A DNA stretch of 64,000 nt from JANQPX01 sp965204405 (GTDB taxonomy: Bacteria > Pseudomonadota > Alphaproteobacteria > Geminicoccales > Geminicoccaceae). Position 1 is the stretch's first letter; the number at the start of each line of letters is the position of its first letter. Under the pieces are notes generated by a model. It made no database searches. It was not told where the DNA came from and saw only the letters and a program-made list of their open reading frames with translations. Below are positions 52,917-61,780 of the stretch, piece by piece. The translations under genes and the position numbers were made by a program. Location of the stretch: NCBI GenBank assembly GCA_965204405.1, contig CBDBEN010000005.1, positions 3,162,001-3,226,000 on the forward strand. The letters run 5' to 3'.

Positions 52917-53843
52917 CTATTTCTCAGCCGCATCCTTAGCCTTCTTTAGAGCCCGGATCACGTCATAGTCCGCCGACGTCATTTCGACGAAGCGGTTCGA
53001 CTTGACGTTGTCGAGAAAGTTTTTCTCGCCCGGCTTGTCGCCAGAGAGACCGATGAACGTCGCCTTGATGTTGTCTTTCAACTCGTCGCAAAGCGTCGTG
53101 CGATAGACGAAGGGGTCCTGCGGGATCGCGGGCGACGACCAGAGAACGTTGAAGTCTTCGAGATTGACCTCGCCCTTGTTGACCACATTGTCGAAGCGAT
53201 GGGTAGCGACGAACGCGGCATCGACCCTGCCTTCCGCGACGGCCACGGTGGAAAGTTCGTGACTGCCGGTATAGACGACCTTCTCGAAATAGGCATCTAG
53301 ATCGCCGTCGATCTCCTCGGAGAAGACCACGCGCGGCACCAGATTTCCGGACGTGCTGCCCGGATCGACCAGCCCCAGAATTTTGCCTTGTAGCGAATCG
53401 ATGGTCTTTAAGCCCGAGCCTTTCTTGGTCACCAAGGCCGCCTTGTAACCCGGACCTTCTTCCTGCAGATGGCCTGGACGTTTCGCGTAGGTTGCGAACA
53501 CGTCGATCGTGTCGTCTTTGTCCTGGGCGATGACGAAGGCATAGGGCCCGAGCACCGCGACATCGACGAACTGGCTCAGCATGCCTTCGACAACCGATGC
53601 ATAGGACGTGGGCATGAAGAACTCGATCTCCTTGCCGGTCAGCTCTTGCAGCCGGTCGGTGACGGGCTTGTAAAGCTCCAACTCGGCGACGGTTTCCTCC
53701 GTCGGGATCATCGCGAAGGTGAGCTGATCGGGATTTTCACACTCCTCAGCCCATGAGGTTGTCCCGCCAAGCGCCAGCAAGGCGAGCGCGCAGGTCCCAC
53801 CTAGCGCTGATCGAAGTACCGTGATCCCTGATTGTTCCTGCAT
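52917..53843 (-). CDS. phnD: Phosphonate-type periplasmic binding protein PhnD
   Basis: A 308-residue protein with a signal peptide (ALGGTCALALLALGGTTSWAEE). The PhnD family (PF12974) is shown by LTFAMIPTEETVAELELYKPVTDRL, IEFFMPTSYASVVEGMLSQFVDVAVLGPYAFVIA, LVDPGSTSGNLVPRVVF and AAFVATHRFDNVV. The Tyr/Ser/Thr residues in these loops bind the phosphonate group. It is the second gene of the leftward operon, after the alcohol dehydrogenase. Ligands of the family include 2-aminoethylphosphonate, methylphosphonate and phosphite. Confidence 0.92.
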   Translation of the reverse strand: MQEQSGITVLRSALGGTCALALLALGGTTSWAEECENPDQLTFAMIPTEETVAELELYKPVTDRLQELTGKEIEFFMPTSYASVVEGMLSQFVDVAVLGPYAFVIAQDKDDTIDVFATYAKRPGHLQEEGPGYKAALVTKKGSGLKTIDSLQGKILGLVDPGSTSGNLVPRVVFSEEIDGDLDAYFEKVVYTGSHELSTVAVAEGRVDAAFVATHRFDNVVNKGEVNLEDFNVLWSSPAIPQDPFVYRTTLCDELKDNIKATFIGLSGDKPGEKNFLDNVKSNRFVEMTSADYDVIRALKKAKDAAEK

Positions 53844-53893
53844 TGCTTTCTCCTTTGAAACAGGGAGTTATGATGATGCCGTTCAAGGCACCC

Positions 53894-55006
53894 CTAGTGA
53901 TTGCCTTCCAGAGCTGCCGCGGCTTCCAGGAAGCGGCTCCGCTCTCCGATGAAGTTCTTTCCGCGCTCGCCGTCGAAGGCATCATCGACCAGCGCCACCC
54001 ACTCAGTCTCCTCGACCCCGTGATCAAACGGAAGGGTCGATATGCCAAGACTGTTCAGCATTCGTGACAGGCTGCCAACAGCACCCTCCAAATCGCCATC
54101 AAAGATTCGATTTAACGACTCTTCGCAAAGACCGCCGCTGCCGATGACACTTTTGATGATGATGGGCAAGGAGAAGGAGCAAGCGATCCCATGCGGCACG
54201 TCGTGCCGCAAGGTGATCGGATAGGAAAGGGAGTGAGCGATCGCCGTCTTCGTGTTGGAAAAGGCAAGGCCGGCCATCAAGGATGCCTGCGCCATGCGGC
54301 TGCGCCATTCGACATTGCCGAGGTCGGTGACGAGCTTCGGCAGCACCTCCATGACCTCCTGCGCCGCCAGCACCGCATGATTGGCCGAGACGGGATTGGC
54401 ATTCACGTTCCAAAGGCTCTCGAGTGCGTGCGACAGCGCATCTAGGCCTGTACTGATCGTCAGCGCCTTTGATTTTCCGAGCATCAGTGCTGGATCGATC
54501 AGGGCCAGTTCCGGATAGAGATTGGCGCGCGCCAGTGAATATTTCTTGTTGGTTTCCTTCTTCCACACGGTCGCCCAGCAGGTGACTTCTGAACCCGTGC
54601 CGGCGGTAGTCGGGACCGCGATGATCGGGGTCGCGGCAATCTCATCGCCGCCTTTTCCGGTTTCCAGGTAGCGAGAAACGTTGGCGAAGTCGCCACCTGC
54701 AGCCGCGAACACCTTGGTCGAATCAATGACCGAGCCGCCGCCTAGCGCGATCCAGACCTCAGGCTTCGACGCTTGATCGCATCGCCGGGCCTGCTCCGTC
54801 AGCAAGGCATAATCGGGATTGGCCTCGACGTCGTTGATCGAGACCACCGGCACCCCTGCCCTCGCTACGAGCCTGGCCGATAGGTCGTCGAAAAACGGCT
54901 CGGCATAGGTCACCAGACCGTAGGGCCGATCATCGATGTAATCGGCAAGCTCATCGAAACTTCCGGCCCCAAATCGAATGCGAACGGGATTATGATACTG
55001 CCACAC
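53894..55006 (-). CDS. Iron-containing alcohol dehydrogenase, first gene of phn-type operon
   Basis: A 370-residue group III (Fe-ADH, PF00465) enzyme. It opens with a variant of the family start (MWQYHNPVRIRFGAGSFDEL), then has the NAD glycine loop WIALGGGSVIDSTKV, the TTAGTGSEVT block, and metal ligands in GLDALSHALES (Asp/His), IAHSLSYPI (His) and DVPHGIACSFSLP (His). It oxidises or reduces a short alcohol/aldehyde. Standing first in a PhnDCEE operon, it may handle phosphonoacetaldehyde/hydroxyethylphosphonate; a sulfoacetaldehyde reductase role is an alternative, given Fe-ADH enzymes of that activity and the comDE genes in this window. Both are inference. Confidence 0.85.
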   Translation of the reverse strand: MWQYHNPVRIRFGAGSFDELADYIDDRPYGLVTYAEPFFDDLSARLVARAGVPVVSINDVEANPDYALLTEQARRCDQASKPEVWIALGGGSVIDSTKVFAAAGGDFANVSRYLETGKGGDEIAATPIIAVPTTAGTGSEVTCWATVWKKETNKKYSLARANLYPELALIDPALMLGKSKALTISTGLDALSHALESLWNVNANPVSANHAVLAAQEVMEVLPKLVTDLGNVEWRSRMAQASLMAGLAFSNTKTAIAHSLSYPITLRHDVPHGIACSFSLPIIIKSVIGSGGLCEESLNRIFDGDLEGAVGSLSRMLNSLGISTLPFDHGVEETEWVALVDDAFDGERGKNFIGERSRFLEAAAALEGNH

Positions 55007-55099
55007 GTGCCCCCCCGAGCGTCGTTATTTCGCACAGGCTATGGACGAACCATTCATATATCCAATATATAATTTCTATCCATTATCTGGCTTAAATCT
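55007..55099. promoter_or_regulatory. Divergent control region between Fe-ADH operon and LysR gene
   Basis: A 93-base AT-rich gap containing the dyad ATATA-tccaa-TATAT (55056-55070) and repeated TCCA/ATCC words. LysR-type regulators usually bind T-N11-A dyads in such divergent gaps and control both directions. The sequence-level match is only suggestive. Confidence 0.4.
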
Positions 55100-55972
55100 A
55101 TGAATCACACCCAGCTACGCTCATTTCACGCCGCCGCTCAACTGGGTGGTTTCACCGCGGCCGCCAATGCGCTGCACATCAGCCAGCCGACCATCACGAC
55201 ACAGATCAGATCCCTGGAGGCACAATACGGTGTGGAACTCTTCGTTCGCTCCGGCCGCAATGTCGTCCTGACATCCGTCGGCGAGGAACTCCTCGAGATC
55301 ACCAAACGTGTCATCCAACTGGAAACCGAGGCGAAGGAATGCCTGCTGGCCCATGGCAGTCACCAGGCCGGACATCTGAGGCTGGCCGCTGTCGGACCGT
55401 TTCATGCAACCGACGTCCTGGTCGCCCTAAAAGCGCAGCATCCGGGCATGAAGGTCTCGGTGCAGCTCGGCAACTCCCAGCAGACCCTGCAGCATCTTTT
55501 CGATCTGACGTCCGACGTTGCGATGATCGCCCATTTCGAGGACGATTCGAGGGTTGAGATGGTGCCGTTCAGCCGCCATCGGGTCGTTGTTTTCGTCCAC
55601 GCCGATCATCCTTGGTTTGAACGCGAGTCCGTGAAGCTGAAGGAGCTGACTGGTGAAAAATTCGTCCTGCGCGAAGAAGGGTCCACGACTCGCCTTGCCT
55701 TCGAAACCGCCCTGAGCGACGCCGGCATCGTCATCAATCCGGTCGTCGAGATCGGCAGCCGCGAGGCAGTTTGGAAAGCTGTGGAGCAAGGCATGGGCAT
55801 CGGCGTGGTCGCCGATTTCGAATTTGTCCCCCACCCCCGCCTCCGAACGGTCAAGATCTCGGATGCGGAGATCACCACCAACTACCACATCGCCTACCTC
55901 AAAGAGCGCCGGGATTCTAGAATGATCCGTACGCTGATCCGCATCGCACGAACGGTCGGCGATAGCCTTTAG
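55100..55972 (+). CDS. LysR-family transcription regulator
   Basis: A 290-residue regulator. The winged helix-turn-helix at 1-60 reads LRSFHAAAQLGGFTAAANAL, HISQPTITTQIRSLE, YGVELFVRSGR. The effector domain follows (HLRLAAVGPFHATDVLVAL, VVVFVHADHPWFER, then GMGIGVVADFEF). It diverges from the Fe-ADH/phnDCEE operon by 93 bases, the classic arrangement for a local activator, so a phosphonate-like ligand is likely. Next on its strand, 22 bases on, is a TIM-barrel gene. Confidence 0.9.
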   Translation: MNHTQLRSFHAAAQLGGFTAAANALHISQPTITTQIRSLEAQYGVELFVRSGRNVVLTSVGEELLEITKRVIQLETEAKECLLAHGSHQAGHLRLAAVGPFHATDVLVALKAQHPGMKVSVQLGNSQQTLQHLFDLTSDVAMIAHFEDDSRVEMVPFSRHRVVVFVHADHPWFERESVKLKELTGEKFVLREEGSTTRLAFETALSDAGIVINPVVEIGSREAVWKAVEQGMGIGVVADFEFVPHPRLRTVKISDAEITTNYHIAYLKERRDSRMIRTLIRIARTVGDSL

Positions 55973-55994
55973 TTAGGAAGGAGACGGCATATCG

Positions 55995-56861
55995 ATGACG
56001 GCAAGGATAGCAGACGGATCAAACAGCTTCCCTCTTTTGGGTGCCGCAGTGACATTGGACGAACTCTCCGACGTCGCCGGACTGAAGAATTTTATTTTTG
56101 ACCGCGATCGCGATATCGAGATCCGTGATTTAGCGGTTTTGGGTACGTTGTCAGATGACCTGCTGGGCACAATTACCGAACGTGCGCCGCAGCTCCTCAA
56201 TGGACACCATGGGCGCGTCGGCATTCATGGTCCCTATGAAGGCCTGGAGATCGATACGCCCGATACTGATATTCGGAAGATCGTGCAGCTTCGGTTCGAT
56301 GCCGCACTCGATGTGCTGATTGCGATCATCGGCGAACGCGGCGGTGGGCATATGGTGCTGCACAGCCCCTATACCACCTGGCATTGGCACAATCGCGGAA
56401 CCAAGCTCGACGATAGCGCCGGCATTTTGGAGCGTGCCCACAAGACGTTGATGCCCATTGTGCAGAAGGCCGAGGATCACGGAATTACGCTCGTTCTCGA
56501 AAACTGCCAGGACAAGGACCCGGCGGAAAGGGTGGCGCTCGCGGCCTCGTTCGATAGCGAAGCGGTCAAGGTCTCACTCGACACCGGTCATGCCCATTAC
56601 GCCCATGGCACGACGGCGGCACCGCCTGTTGACGTGTTCGTACGTGCCGCCGGCGCTGCTCTGGCGCATATGCATCTGCAGGATGCGGATGGCTTTGGAG
56701 ATCGGCATTGGGCGATTGGACGAGGCACGATTCGCTGGCATTCGGTATTCGAGGCGCTTCAAGAGTTGCCGGAAATGCCGAGGCTGATACTCGAACTGGC
56801 CGATGCACGAGAACTCCTGGACTCGGCGCGCTGGTTGACAGATGCCGGTCTCGCCGCATGA
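55995..56861 (+). CDS. TIM-barrel protein (sugar phosphate isomerase/epimerase-like)
   Basis: A 288-residue protein of the xylose-isomerase-like TIM-barrel superfamily (AP_endonuc_2, PF01261). Metal-site motifs are VGIHGPYEGLE, LVLENCQDKDP (Glu), KVSLDTGHAHYAH (Asp/His), AALAHMHLQDADGFGDRHWAIGRGTI (His ... Asp-x-His) and LILELAD (Glu). The activity may be isomerase, epimerase or a phosphodiesterase-like lyase. It lies just after the LysR gene and 185 bases before the binding protein of the Ugp-type operon, and could belong to either transport system. Confidence 0.78.
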   Translation: MTARIADGSNSFPLLGAAVTLDELSDVAGLKNFIFDRDRDIEIRDLAVLGTLSDDLLGTITERAPQLLNGHHGRVGIHGPYEGLEIDTPDTDIRKIVQLRFDAALDVLIAIIGERGGGHMVLHSPYTTWHWHNRGTKLDDSAGILERAHKTLMPIVQKAEDHGITLVLENCQDKDPAERVALAASFDSEAVKVSLDTGHAHYAHGTTAAPPVDVFVRAAGAALAHMHLQDADGFGDRHWAIGRGTIRWHSVFEALQELPEMPRLILELADARELLDSARWLTDAGLAA

Positions 56862-56945
56862 ACGATCGCTGACGCCAGGCTGCAGGCCAGTTCCCGGTCA
56901 GGAATTCCGAAGATTGCACCTCACCGGTTCGTATTCTTCTTGAAT

Positions 56946-56973
56946 TTGACACCGTCCGGATTTGTCATACGAT
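56946..56973 (+). promoter_or_regulatory. Sigma-70-type promoter for the Ugp-type operon
   Basis: A perfect -35 TTGACA (56946-56951), a 16-base spacer and a -10 TACGAT (56968-56973). It lies about 75 bases upstream of the binding-protein start and after the TIM-barrel stop. This is the clearest promoter in the window. Confidence 0.55.
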
Positions 56974-57046
56974 CGTGGTATGGCCGCGCAACGATGGCCA
57001 AGGAAGACAAGAAAACACAAAGTCTCGACTAAGGGAGGGCATGATC

Positions 57047-58399
57047 ATGACCGACATGAAACGTGTTGCACGAACCACATTGCTGGCTACGGCCATCGCC
57101 GCCCTGACAGGTTCCGGCGCCATGGCTGATGAGGTGACCATCAGCGTCTGGGCAGGAGGTAGCGGGCCAAACGATCACTATCGCATCGATGCGATCAAGA
57201 TCGCCGCCGACATTCTCGAACAGGAAGCTGCGATACGCGGCGATGAGCTAAGCATTACCGTCGAAGGCAAGCCCTATGACGGCTGGGAGGAATTCAAGCA
57301 GGGCGTGACCCTGTCCGCCGAATCCGGCGATGCGCCGAACATCGTGGTCACCGGACATGAAGATATCGCACCTTGGGCGCAATCCGGCTTGATCGTGCCG
57401 ATCGAGGACTATCTCGATCTCGATGCCTGGCCGATGAACGATATCTACGACAACCTCATGGAAATCTCGTCCTACGACGGCGTCGTCTACGGCCTACCCC
57501 AGGACGCCGAGTCCCGTCCCTTCTTCTTTTGGAAAAACTATTTGCGCGAGATCGGCTATTCAGATGCCGATATCGATGCGCTACCGGACAAAGTGAAGGC
57601 CGGCGAATATACGCTGCAGAACGTTCTCGAAGACGCGAAGAAGATCCAGGATGCCGGTTTGGTCGAACCGGGTTACGGCTTCTATCCGCGCCCCTCGAAC
57701 GGCCCGGATTATTGGCAGTTCTACCTGTCCTTCGGTGGCACCATCGAGACCGACGGCAAGCTGGTCTTCGACCGCGCGGCGATGGAGAGGTTCTATCAGT
57801 TCTTCGTTGATGCCGTGGAAGCCGGCGTGACCAGGAAGAACCACATCGGCACGCCCTGGGACCAATGGTACAACGAGGTTGCCAACGGCAAGGCCGGTCT
57901 CTGGCATGGCGGCACTTGGCACTATGCACGCTATACGACCAGAGAAGGCCTCGACGACTTCTTCGGCAACATCCAGTTCTCATTGATCCCGGCAGGCGAT
58001 GAAAACGGTGCAGCCAACACCATCACTCACCCGCTCGTCTATCTCGTCACCGCGCAGGACGACGACGATGCTGTCGCCGTCGCAGCGGAATTGATCGCCA
58101 TCGCTTCGGAACCTCGGATCAATACGTTGCATGCGATCAAGTCGGCGCATCTCGGCATCTCGAAAGCGCAATCATCCGTCGATCTCTACTCTGGCGACCG
58201 CTGGGCGCGGGAGGCCACGGAGCGTCTTCTTCCGGAAGCCTCGGCGATGCCGAACAATGTGAACTTCGGGCAATATTGGGAGATCATGTGGGGCGGCCTC
58301 GAGGCCTCCTGGACTGGACAGAAGTCGCCGGCCGAGGCCGTGGCTGATGTCGAGGTCGAGCTTAAGACCACGCTTGGCGACGCCATCTCGATCCAATAG
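57047..58399 (+). CDS. Extracellular solute-binding protein (family 1, UgpB/MalE type)
   Basis: A 450-residue binding protein. Of three nearby ATGs, 57047 is best spaced from AGGGAGG (7 bases). The signal peptide (LLATAIAALTGSGAMAD) is followed by EVTISVWAGGSGPNDHYRID, APNIVVTGHEDIAPWAQSGLIVPIEDYL, YDGVVYGLPQDAESRPFFFWKNYL and KAGLWHGGTWHYARY, a layout of SBP family 1. The aromatic-rich cleft suits a polyol or sugar-like ligand. It is first in the operon; the terminal phosphodiesterase suggests a glycerophosphodiester. Confidence 0.85.
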   Translation: MTDMKRVARTTLLATAIAALTGSGAMADEVTISVWAGGSGPNDHYRIDAIKIAADILEQEAAIRGDELSITVEGKPYDGWEEFKQGVTLSAESGDAPNIVVTGHEDIAPWAQSGLIVPIEDYLDLDAWPMNDIYDNLMEISSYDGVVYGLPQDAESRPFFFWKNYLREIGYSDADIDALPDKVKAGEYTLQNVLEDAKKIQDAGLVEPGYGFYPRPSNGPDYWQFYLSFGGTIETDGKLVFDRAAMERFYQFFVDAVEAGVTRKNHIGTPWDQWYNEVANGKAGLWHGGTWHYARYTTREGLDDFFGNIQFSLIPAGDENGAANTITHPLVYLVTAQDDDDAVAVAAELIAIASEPRINTLHAIKSAHLGISKAQSSVDLYSGDRWAREATERLLPEASAMPNNVNFGQYWEIMWGGLEASWTGQKSPAEAVADVEVELKTTLGDAISIQ

Positions 58400-58413
58400 C
58401 GCCTTCCGAAATA

Positions 58414-58440
58414 CAGGGACAGGCAAGGTGCCTGTCCCTG
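58414..58440 (+). terminator. Perfect 11-bp stem-loop after the binding-protein gene
   Basis: CAGGGACAGGC (58414-58424) and GCCTGTCCCTG (58430-58440) pair exactly around the loop AAGGT. It begins 14 bases after the stop codon. No T-tract follows, so attenuation or mRNA protection is more likely than full termination. Confidence 0.55.
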
Positions 58441-58474
58441 ACTTGGAAGGGGCATTCCTGATGGCGATTGATCG

Positions 58475-59785
58475 ATGAGCAATTCGCGCTCGCTGGGCCT
58501 GCTGCTCCTGGCACCTGCTCTGATCTTCGTCGTGCTCTTCTTTCTGATGCCGGTCGTTCTGACCGCGGTCTTCGGCTTCACCAATATGGGCACGGCAACC
58601 GGGATCACCGGGGGCGCCTATCAGATCACCTCGTCATCGATGCGCGTCCTGAAGGAGCGTTACGGCGAAACGGATCTTGCCGATGCGCTCGCAGAAAAGA
58701 TCTACGCCATCGACCAGCGCGGGCTTGAAGCGCTGGAGGATGCCCACACCGACAAGGCTCTCGTCGACGAATTGAGATCGAAACATCTGGACCAGAGCTT
58801 CGGCAGCCGACGCGAGATCGAACGGGCGATCAAGGACCTGGACAATCGTCCGCGCGGCACGAGGGCGATCAAGAAGATCGCCAGCACCTTCGAGCGATCT
58901 ATCCTGAATGCGCGCTTCGATACAACGGACCAACTCTTCACCGCCGTCACCAATCTCGGCCATGTGCTTGAAGCCGATCAGCAATCTGCGCTGACGCGCG
59001 CGACCTATACCGGCTGGACATGGACCACTGACAATTTTCGGCGCATGTTTGCCTTGCCGGACACGCGCCGGACCTTCGTCAACACCATCATCTATGTCTT
59101 CACCACGCTGGTGCTGTTCAACACCGGCTTCGCCCTCGTCCTCGCGATTGCGACCCATTACATGCCCGAGCGTCCGGCCGGATTCTTCCGCGCCGTGTGG
59201 CTGCTGCCTCGAATCTCGCCGCCTGTCCTCTACGTGCTGCTCTGGAAGTGGCTGGCCTGGGACACGGGCTTTCTTTCCGCTCTTCTCGAGCCCATGGGAT
59301 TTGCGCCCAGAAACTGGATGCTGAACGCGCCGACCAATGCCTGGATCTTCATCATCCTGATCAACGGTTTCGTCGGCGCGTCGATGGGTATGCTGATCTT
59401 TTCCTCCGCGATCAAGGCCATCCCCGTGACGCTGTTTCACGCAAGCGAGGTCGATGGCGCCGGTCGCTGGCAACAGATCCGCCACATCATCCTGCCGCAG
59501 CTACGCTGGCCGATCCTTTTTATTACCTGTTACCAAACACTCTCTCTGTTGACTTCATTCGAGTACATTTTCCTGGCCACTGAGGGTGGGCCGGGTGGCG
59601 CTACCAGGGTCTGGGCGCTGGACGCCTATATGACCGCACTCAACAACTACGCCGGCAATCTCGAATATGGCTATGGCGCGGCCCTCGCCCTGGTGCTGGT
59701 GGTGATCGGCGTCGTCCTTTCGCTACTCTATCTGAGACTGTTCGATTTCAAATCCCTCGTCGCACCACCACGGATCGAGGATTAG
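58475..59785 (+). CDS. MalF/UgpA-type ABC permease with a large periplasmic insert
   Basis: A 436-residue permease. The first membrane segment (7-30, LLLLAPALIFVVLFFLMPVV) is followed by a helical, charged insert of about 135 residues (45-180), likely a periplasmic P2-like domain. Then come five further segments from about 201, with the EAA loop SEVDGAGRWQQIRHIILPQL near the end. Ordinary UgpA proteins have about 290 residues; a large loop between membrane segments is known from MalF, where it contacts the binding protein. It pairs with the permease at 59895. Confidence 0.88.
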   Translation: MSNSRSLGLLLLAPALIFVVLFFLMPVVLTAVFGFTNMGTATGITGGAYQITSSSMRVLKERYGETDLADALAEKIYAIDQRGLEALEDAHTDKALVDELRSKHLDQSFGSRREIERAIKDLDNRPRGTRAIKKIASTFERSILNARFDTTDQLFTAVTNLGHVLEADQQSALTRATYTGWTWTTDNFRRMFALPDTRRTFVNTIIYVFTTLVLFNTGFALVLAIATHYMPERPAGFFRAVWLLPRISPPVLYVLLWKWLAWDTGFLSALLEPMGFAPRNWMLNAPTNAWIFIILINGFVGASMGMLIFSSAIKAIPVTLFHASEVDGAGRWQQIRHIILPQLRWPILFITCYQTLSLLTSFEYIFLATEGGPGGATRVWALDAYMTALNNYAGNLEYGYGAALALVLVVIGVVLSLLYLRLFDFKSLVAPPRIED

Positions 59786-59827
59786 TGGCGCGGCCACATC
59801 GGAAATAAACCGGATCAGGAGGATGAC

Positions 59828-59890
59828 ATGTTGAACCCAGACCAAGCCTTAGAGTACCGAGCAAACCCGACGACGTGGTCGCACCACTAA
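59828..59890 (+). CDS. Possible 20-residue leader ORF between the permease genes
   Basis: A CAGGAGG site 6 bases before ATG 59828 leads into the 20-codon frame MLNPDQALEYRANPTTWSHH, which ends 4 bases before the next permease start. That permease has no good ribosome site of its own, so translation of this small frame may deliver ribosomes to it. It may equally be a small regulatory or subunit peptide. The peptide has no family I recognise. Confidence 0.4.
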   Translation: MLNPDQALEYRANPTTWSHH

Positions 59891-59894
59891 GCGG

Positions 59895-60722
59895 ATGACG
59901 ACCGACAATTACAGAAGCTGGCCGATCATCCTGGTGCTGGGTCTTCTGACCGTGCCGCTGGTGCTGATGTACACCTATCTGTTCGTGGATACGGTCACCA
60001 ATTCACCACCAGGCTCGATGATCCCGAATGAGTTCACGGGCGAGCATTGGCGCTTTCTCTGGAGCACCTTGCCGGGCCGCCCGTCGATCTGGCTCGCCAC
60101 GTTCAACACCTTCGTCTTTGCGGGCTCCACGACACTCATCGTTCTGACCGTCTCCTCGACCGCGGGCTATGCGCTCTCCAGGCTGAACGTTCCGTTTCGC
60201 GCTTTCTTTCTAGCCGGCGTCATGGTGTTGCACGCCTTTCCCACGATTACCCTGATCATCGCGATCTTTTTGATCCTGCAGATGGTCGGGCTCTACAACA
60301 CGCTGATCGGCGTCATTCTGGTGAAGGCATCACTCGAACTGCCCCTGGGTATCTGGATCATGAAGGGCTTTTACGACACTGTTCCCTGGGAGATCGAGAT
60401 GGCGGGTATCCAGGATGGCGCAAGCCGCTTCACCGTCTGGCGAAAGCTGGTTCTGCCGCAAGTCCGCCCCGCCATCGTCGCACTCGGCATTTTCTCGTTC
60501 CTGGCGGGATGGTCGGAATTCATCCTGCCGCAGGTCCTTGCACCCGATAACAAGGTGCAGGTGCTCTCCGTTTATCTCGCAGCCCTGATTTTCGACGACA
60601 ACAATTTCGACATGGCACTCTTCAAGTCCGTGGGCGTGTTCTACGTCCTTCCAGTGATCATCCTGTTCTTCTTCTTCCAAAAGAAACTCATGAGCATCTA
60701 TGGCGGGGGGACCAAGGGCTGA
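59895..60722 (+). CDS. MalG/UgpE-type ABC permease
   Basis: A 275-residue permease with six membrane segments. Features are WPIILVLGLLTVPLVLMYTY, the conserved FNTFVFAGSTTLIVLTVSSTAGYALSRL region, AGVMVLHAFPTITLIIAIF, and the EAA loop EIEMAGIQDGASRFTVWRKLVLP. It ends KLMSIYGGGTKG, as in UgpE. The stop overlaps the ATPase start by one base (TGATG). It forms the channel with the preceding MalF-like gene. Confidence 0.9.
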   Translation: MTTDNYRSWPIILVLGLLTVPLVLMYTYLFVDTVTNSPPGSMIPNEFTGEHWRFLWSTLPGRPSIWLATFNTFVFAGSTTLIVLTVSSTAGYALSRLNVPFRAFFLAGVMVLHAFPTITLIIAIFLILQMVGLYNTLIGVILVKASLELPLGIWIMKGFYDTVPWEIEMAGIQDGASRFTVWRKLVLPQVRPAIVALGIFSFLAGWSEFILPQVLAPDNKVQVLSVYLAALIFDDNNFDMALFKSVGVFYVLPVIILFFFFQKKLMSIYGGGTKG

Positions 60723-61780
60723 TGCGCATCCAGCTTGATCAGTTTACCAAGACCTTCGGGCCGGAGACCGTCATTGACCGCTTGGATCTGGAAATCCGCG
60801 ATGGCGAGATGATGGCCCTTCTCGGCCCCTCCGGCTGCGGCAAGTCGACGACGCTGTTTGCCATTTGCGGGATCAACCGGCTGAATGGCGGGCGCCTCCT
60901 GTTCGGCGATCGCGACGTCAGCAATGTCCCCTCGCAGAAACGCAATGTCGGCATCGTCTTTCAGTCCTACGCGCTCTATCCGCATATGACGGTCTTCGAC
61001 AATATCGCCTTTCCGCTGATGATCCGAAAGGAATCTGCCGGCGAGATCAAGCGGAAGGTCCGGGACATGGCAGCTCTCGTCTATATCGACGAGCTGCTCG
61101 ATCGCAGGCCCGCCCAGCTTTCCGGCGGCCAGCAGCAGCGGGTGGCCTTGGCACGAGCGCTGGTGCGCGAGCCGGATGTGCTGTTGCTGGACGAACCGCT
61201 CGCCAATCTCGACGCCAAGCTTCGCCTCGAAATGCGCTCGGAGATCAGGCGTATACAGCAGGAGACCGGCATCACCGCCGTCCTGGTCACCCATGATCAG
61301 GTGGAGGCGATGAGCATGTGCGATCGGATCGCGATCATGAACCAGGGGAGGATCGTCCAGGTGGCCGAACCAATGGAGATGTACGTCGATCCAGCCTCCG
61401 CCTTCGTCGCCGGCTTCCTCGGCAACCCGCCGATCGCTTTCTTGCATGGCAGCCTCGAGGACGGAAGATTTACCCTGGCGGACACCGACATCGCCTTGGA
61501 CGTGCCGGCAGCCTGGAAGGACAAGGCCCCGGACAAATTGGTGAAGCTTGGCGTGCGTCCGGAATTCTTCCAACCTAATGTCGGAACGCCGCTTCCGGGC
61601 AAGGTTACCTTCATTGAACCCCAGGGGCGAGAAACGCTTTATGACATCGCCCTGCCAAACGGTGCCGTTCTGCGCTCGATCCAACGATCGACGAACCGAG
61701 TAGCGCTCGGCGACGAGGTGCCATGGGGGATAGACATGGAGAGAGCACTCTTGTTTGACGAAACGGGTGCTCGGCTTTGA
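60722..61780 (+). CDS. UgpC/MalK-type ABC transporter ATPase
   Basis: A 352-residue ATPase. It has Walker A GPSGCGKSTTL, Q-loop FQSYALYPHMTVFDNIAFPL, signature LSGGQQQRVALARALVREPDVLLLDEPLANLDAKLR (signature plus Walker B, given in parts), H-loop VTHDQVEAMSM, and a C-terminal OB/TOBE regulatory domain (about 240-352) of the UgpC/MalK type. It energises the two permeases. Its stop overlaps the phosphodiesterase start by 4 bases. Confidence 0.92.
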   Translation: MRIQLDQFTKTFGPETVIDRLDLEIRDGEMMALLGPSGCGKSTTLFAICGINRLNGGRLLFGDRDVSNVPSQKRNVGIVFQSYALYPHMTVFDNIAFPLMIRKESAGEIKRKVRDMAALVYIDELLDRRPAQLSGGQQQRVALARALVREPDVLLLDEPLANLDAKLRLEMRSEIRRIQQETGITAVLVTHDQVEAMSMCDRIAIMNQGRIVQVAEPMEMYVDPASAFVAGFLGNPPIAFLHGSLEDGRFTLADTDIALDVPAAWKDKAPDKLVKLGVRPEFFQPNVGTPLPGKVTFIEPQGRETLYDIALPNGAVLRSIQRSTNRVALGDEVPWGIDMERALLFDETGARL

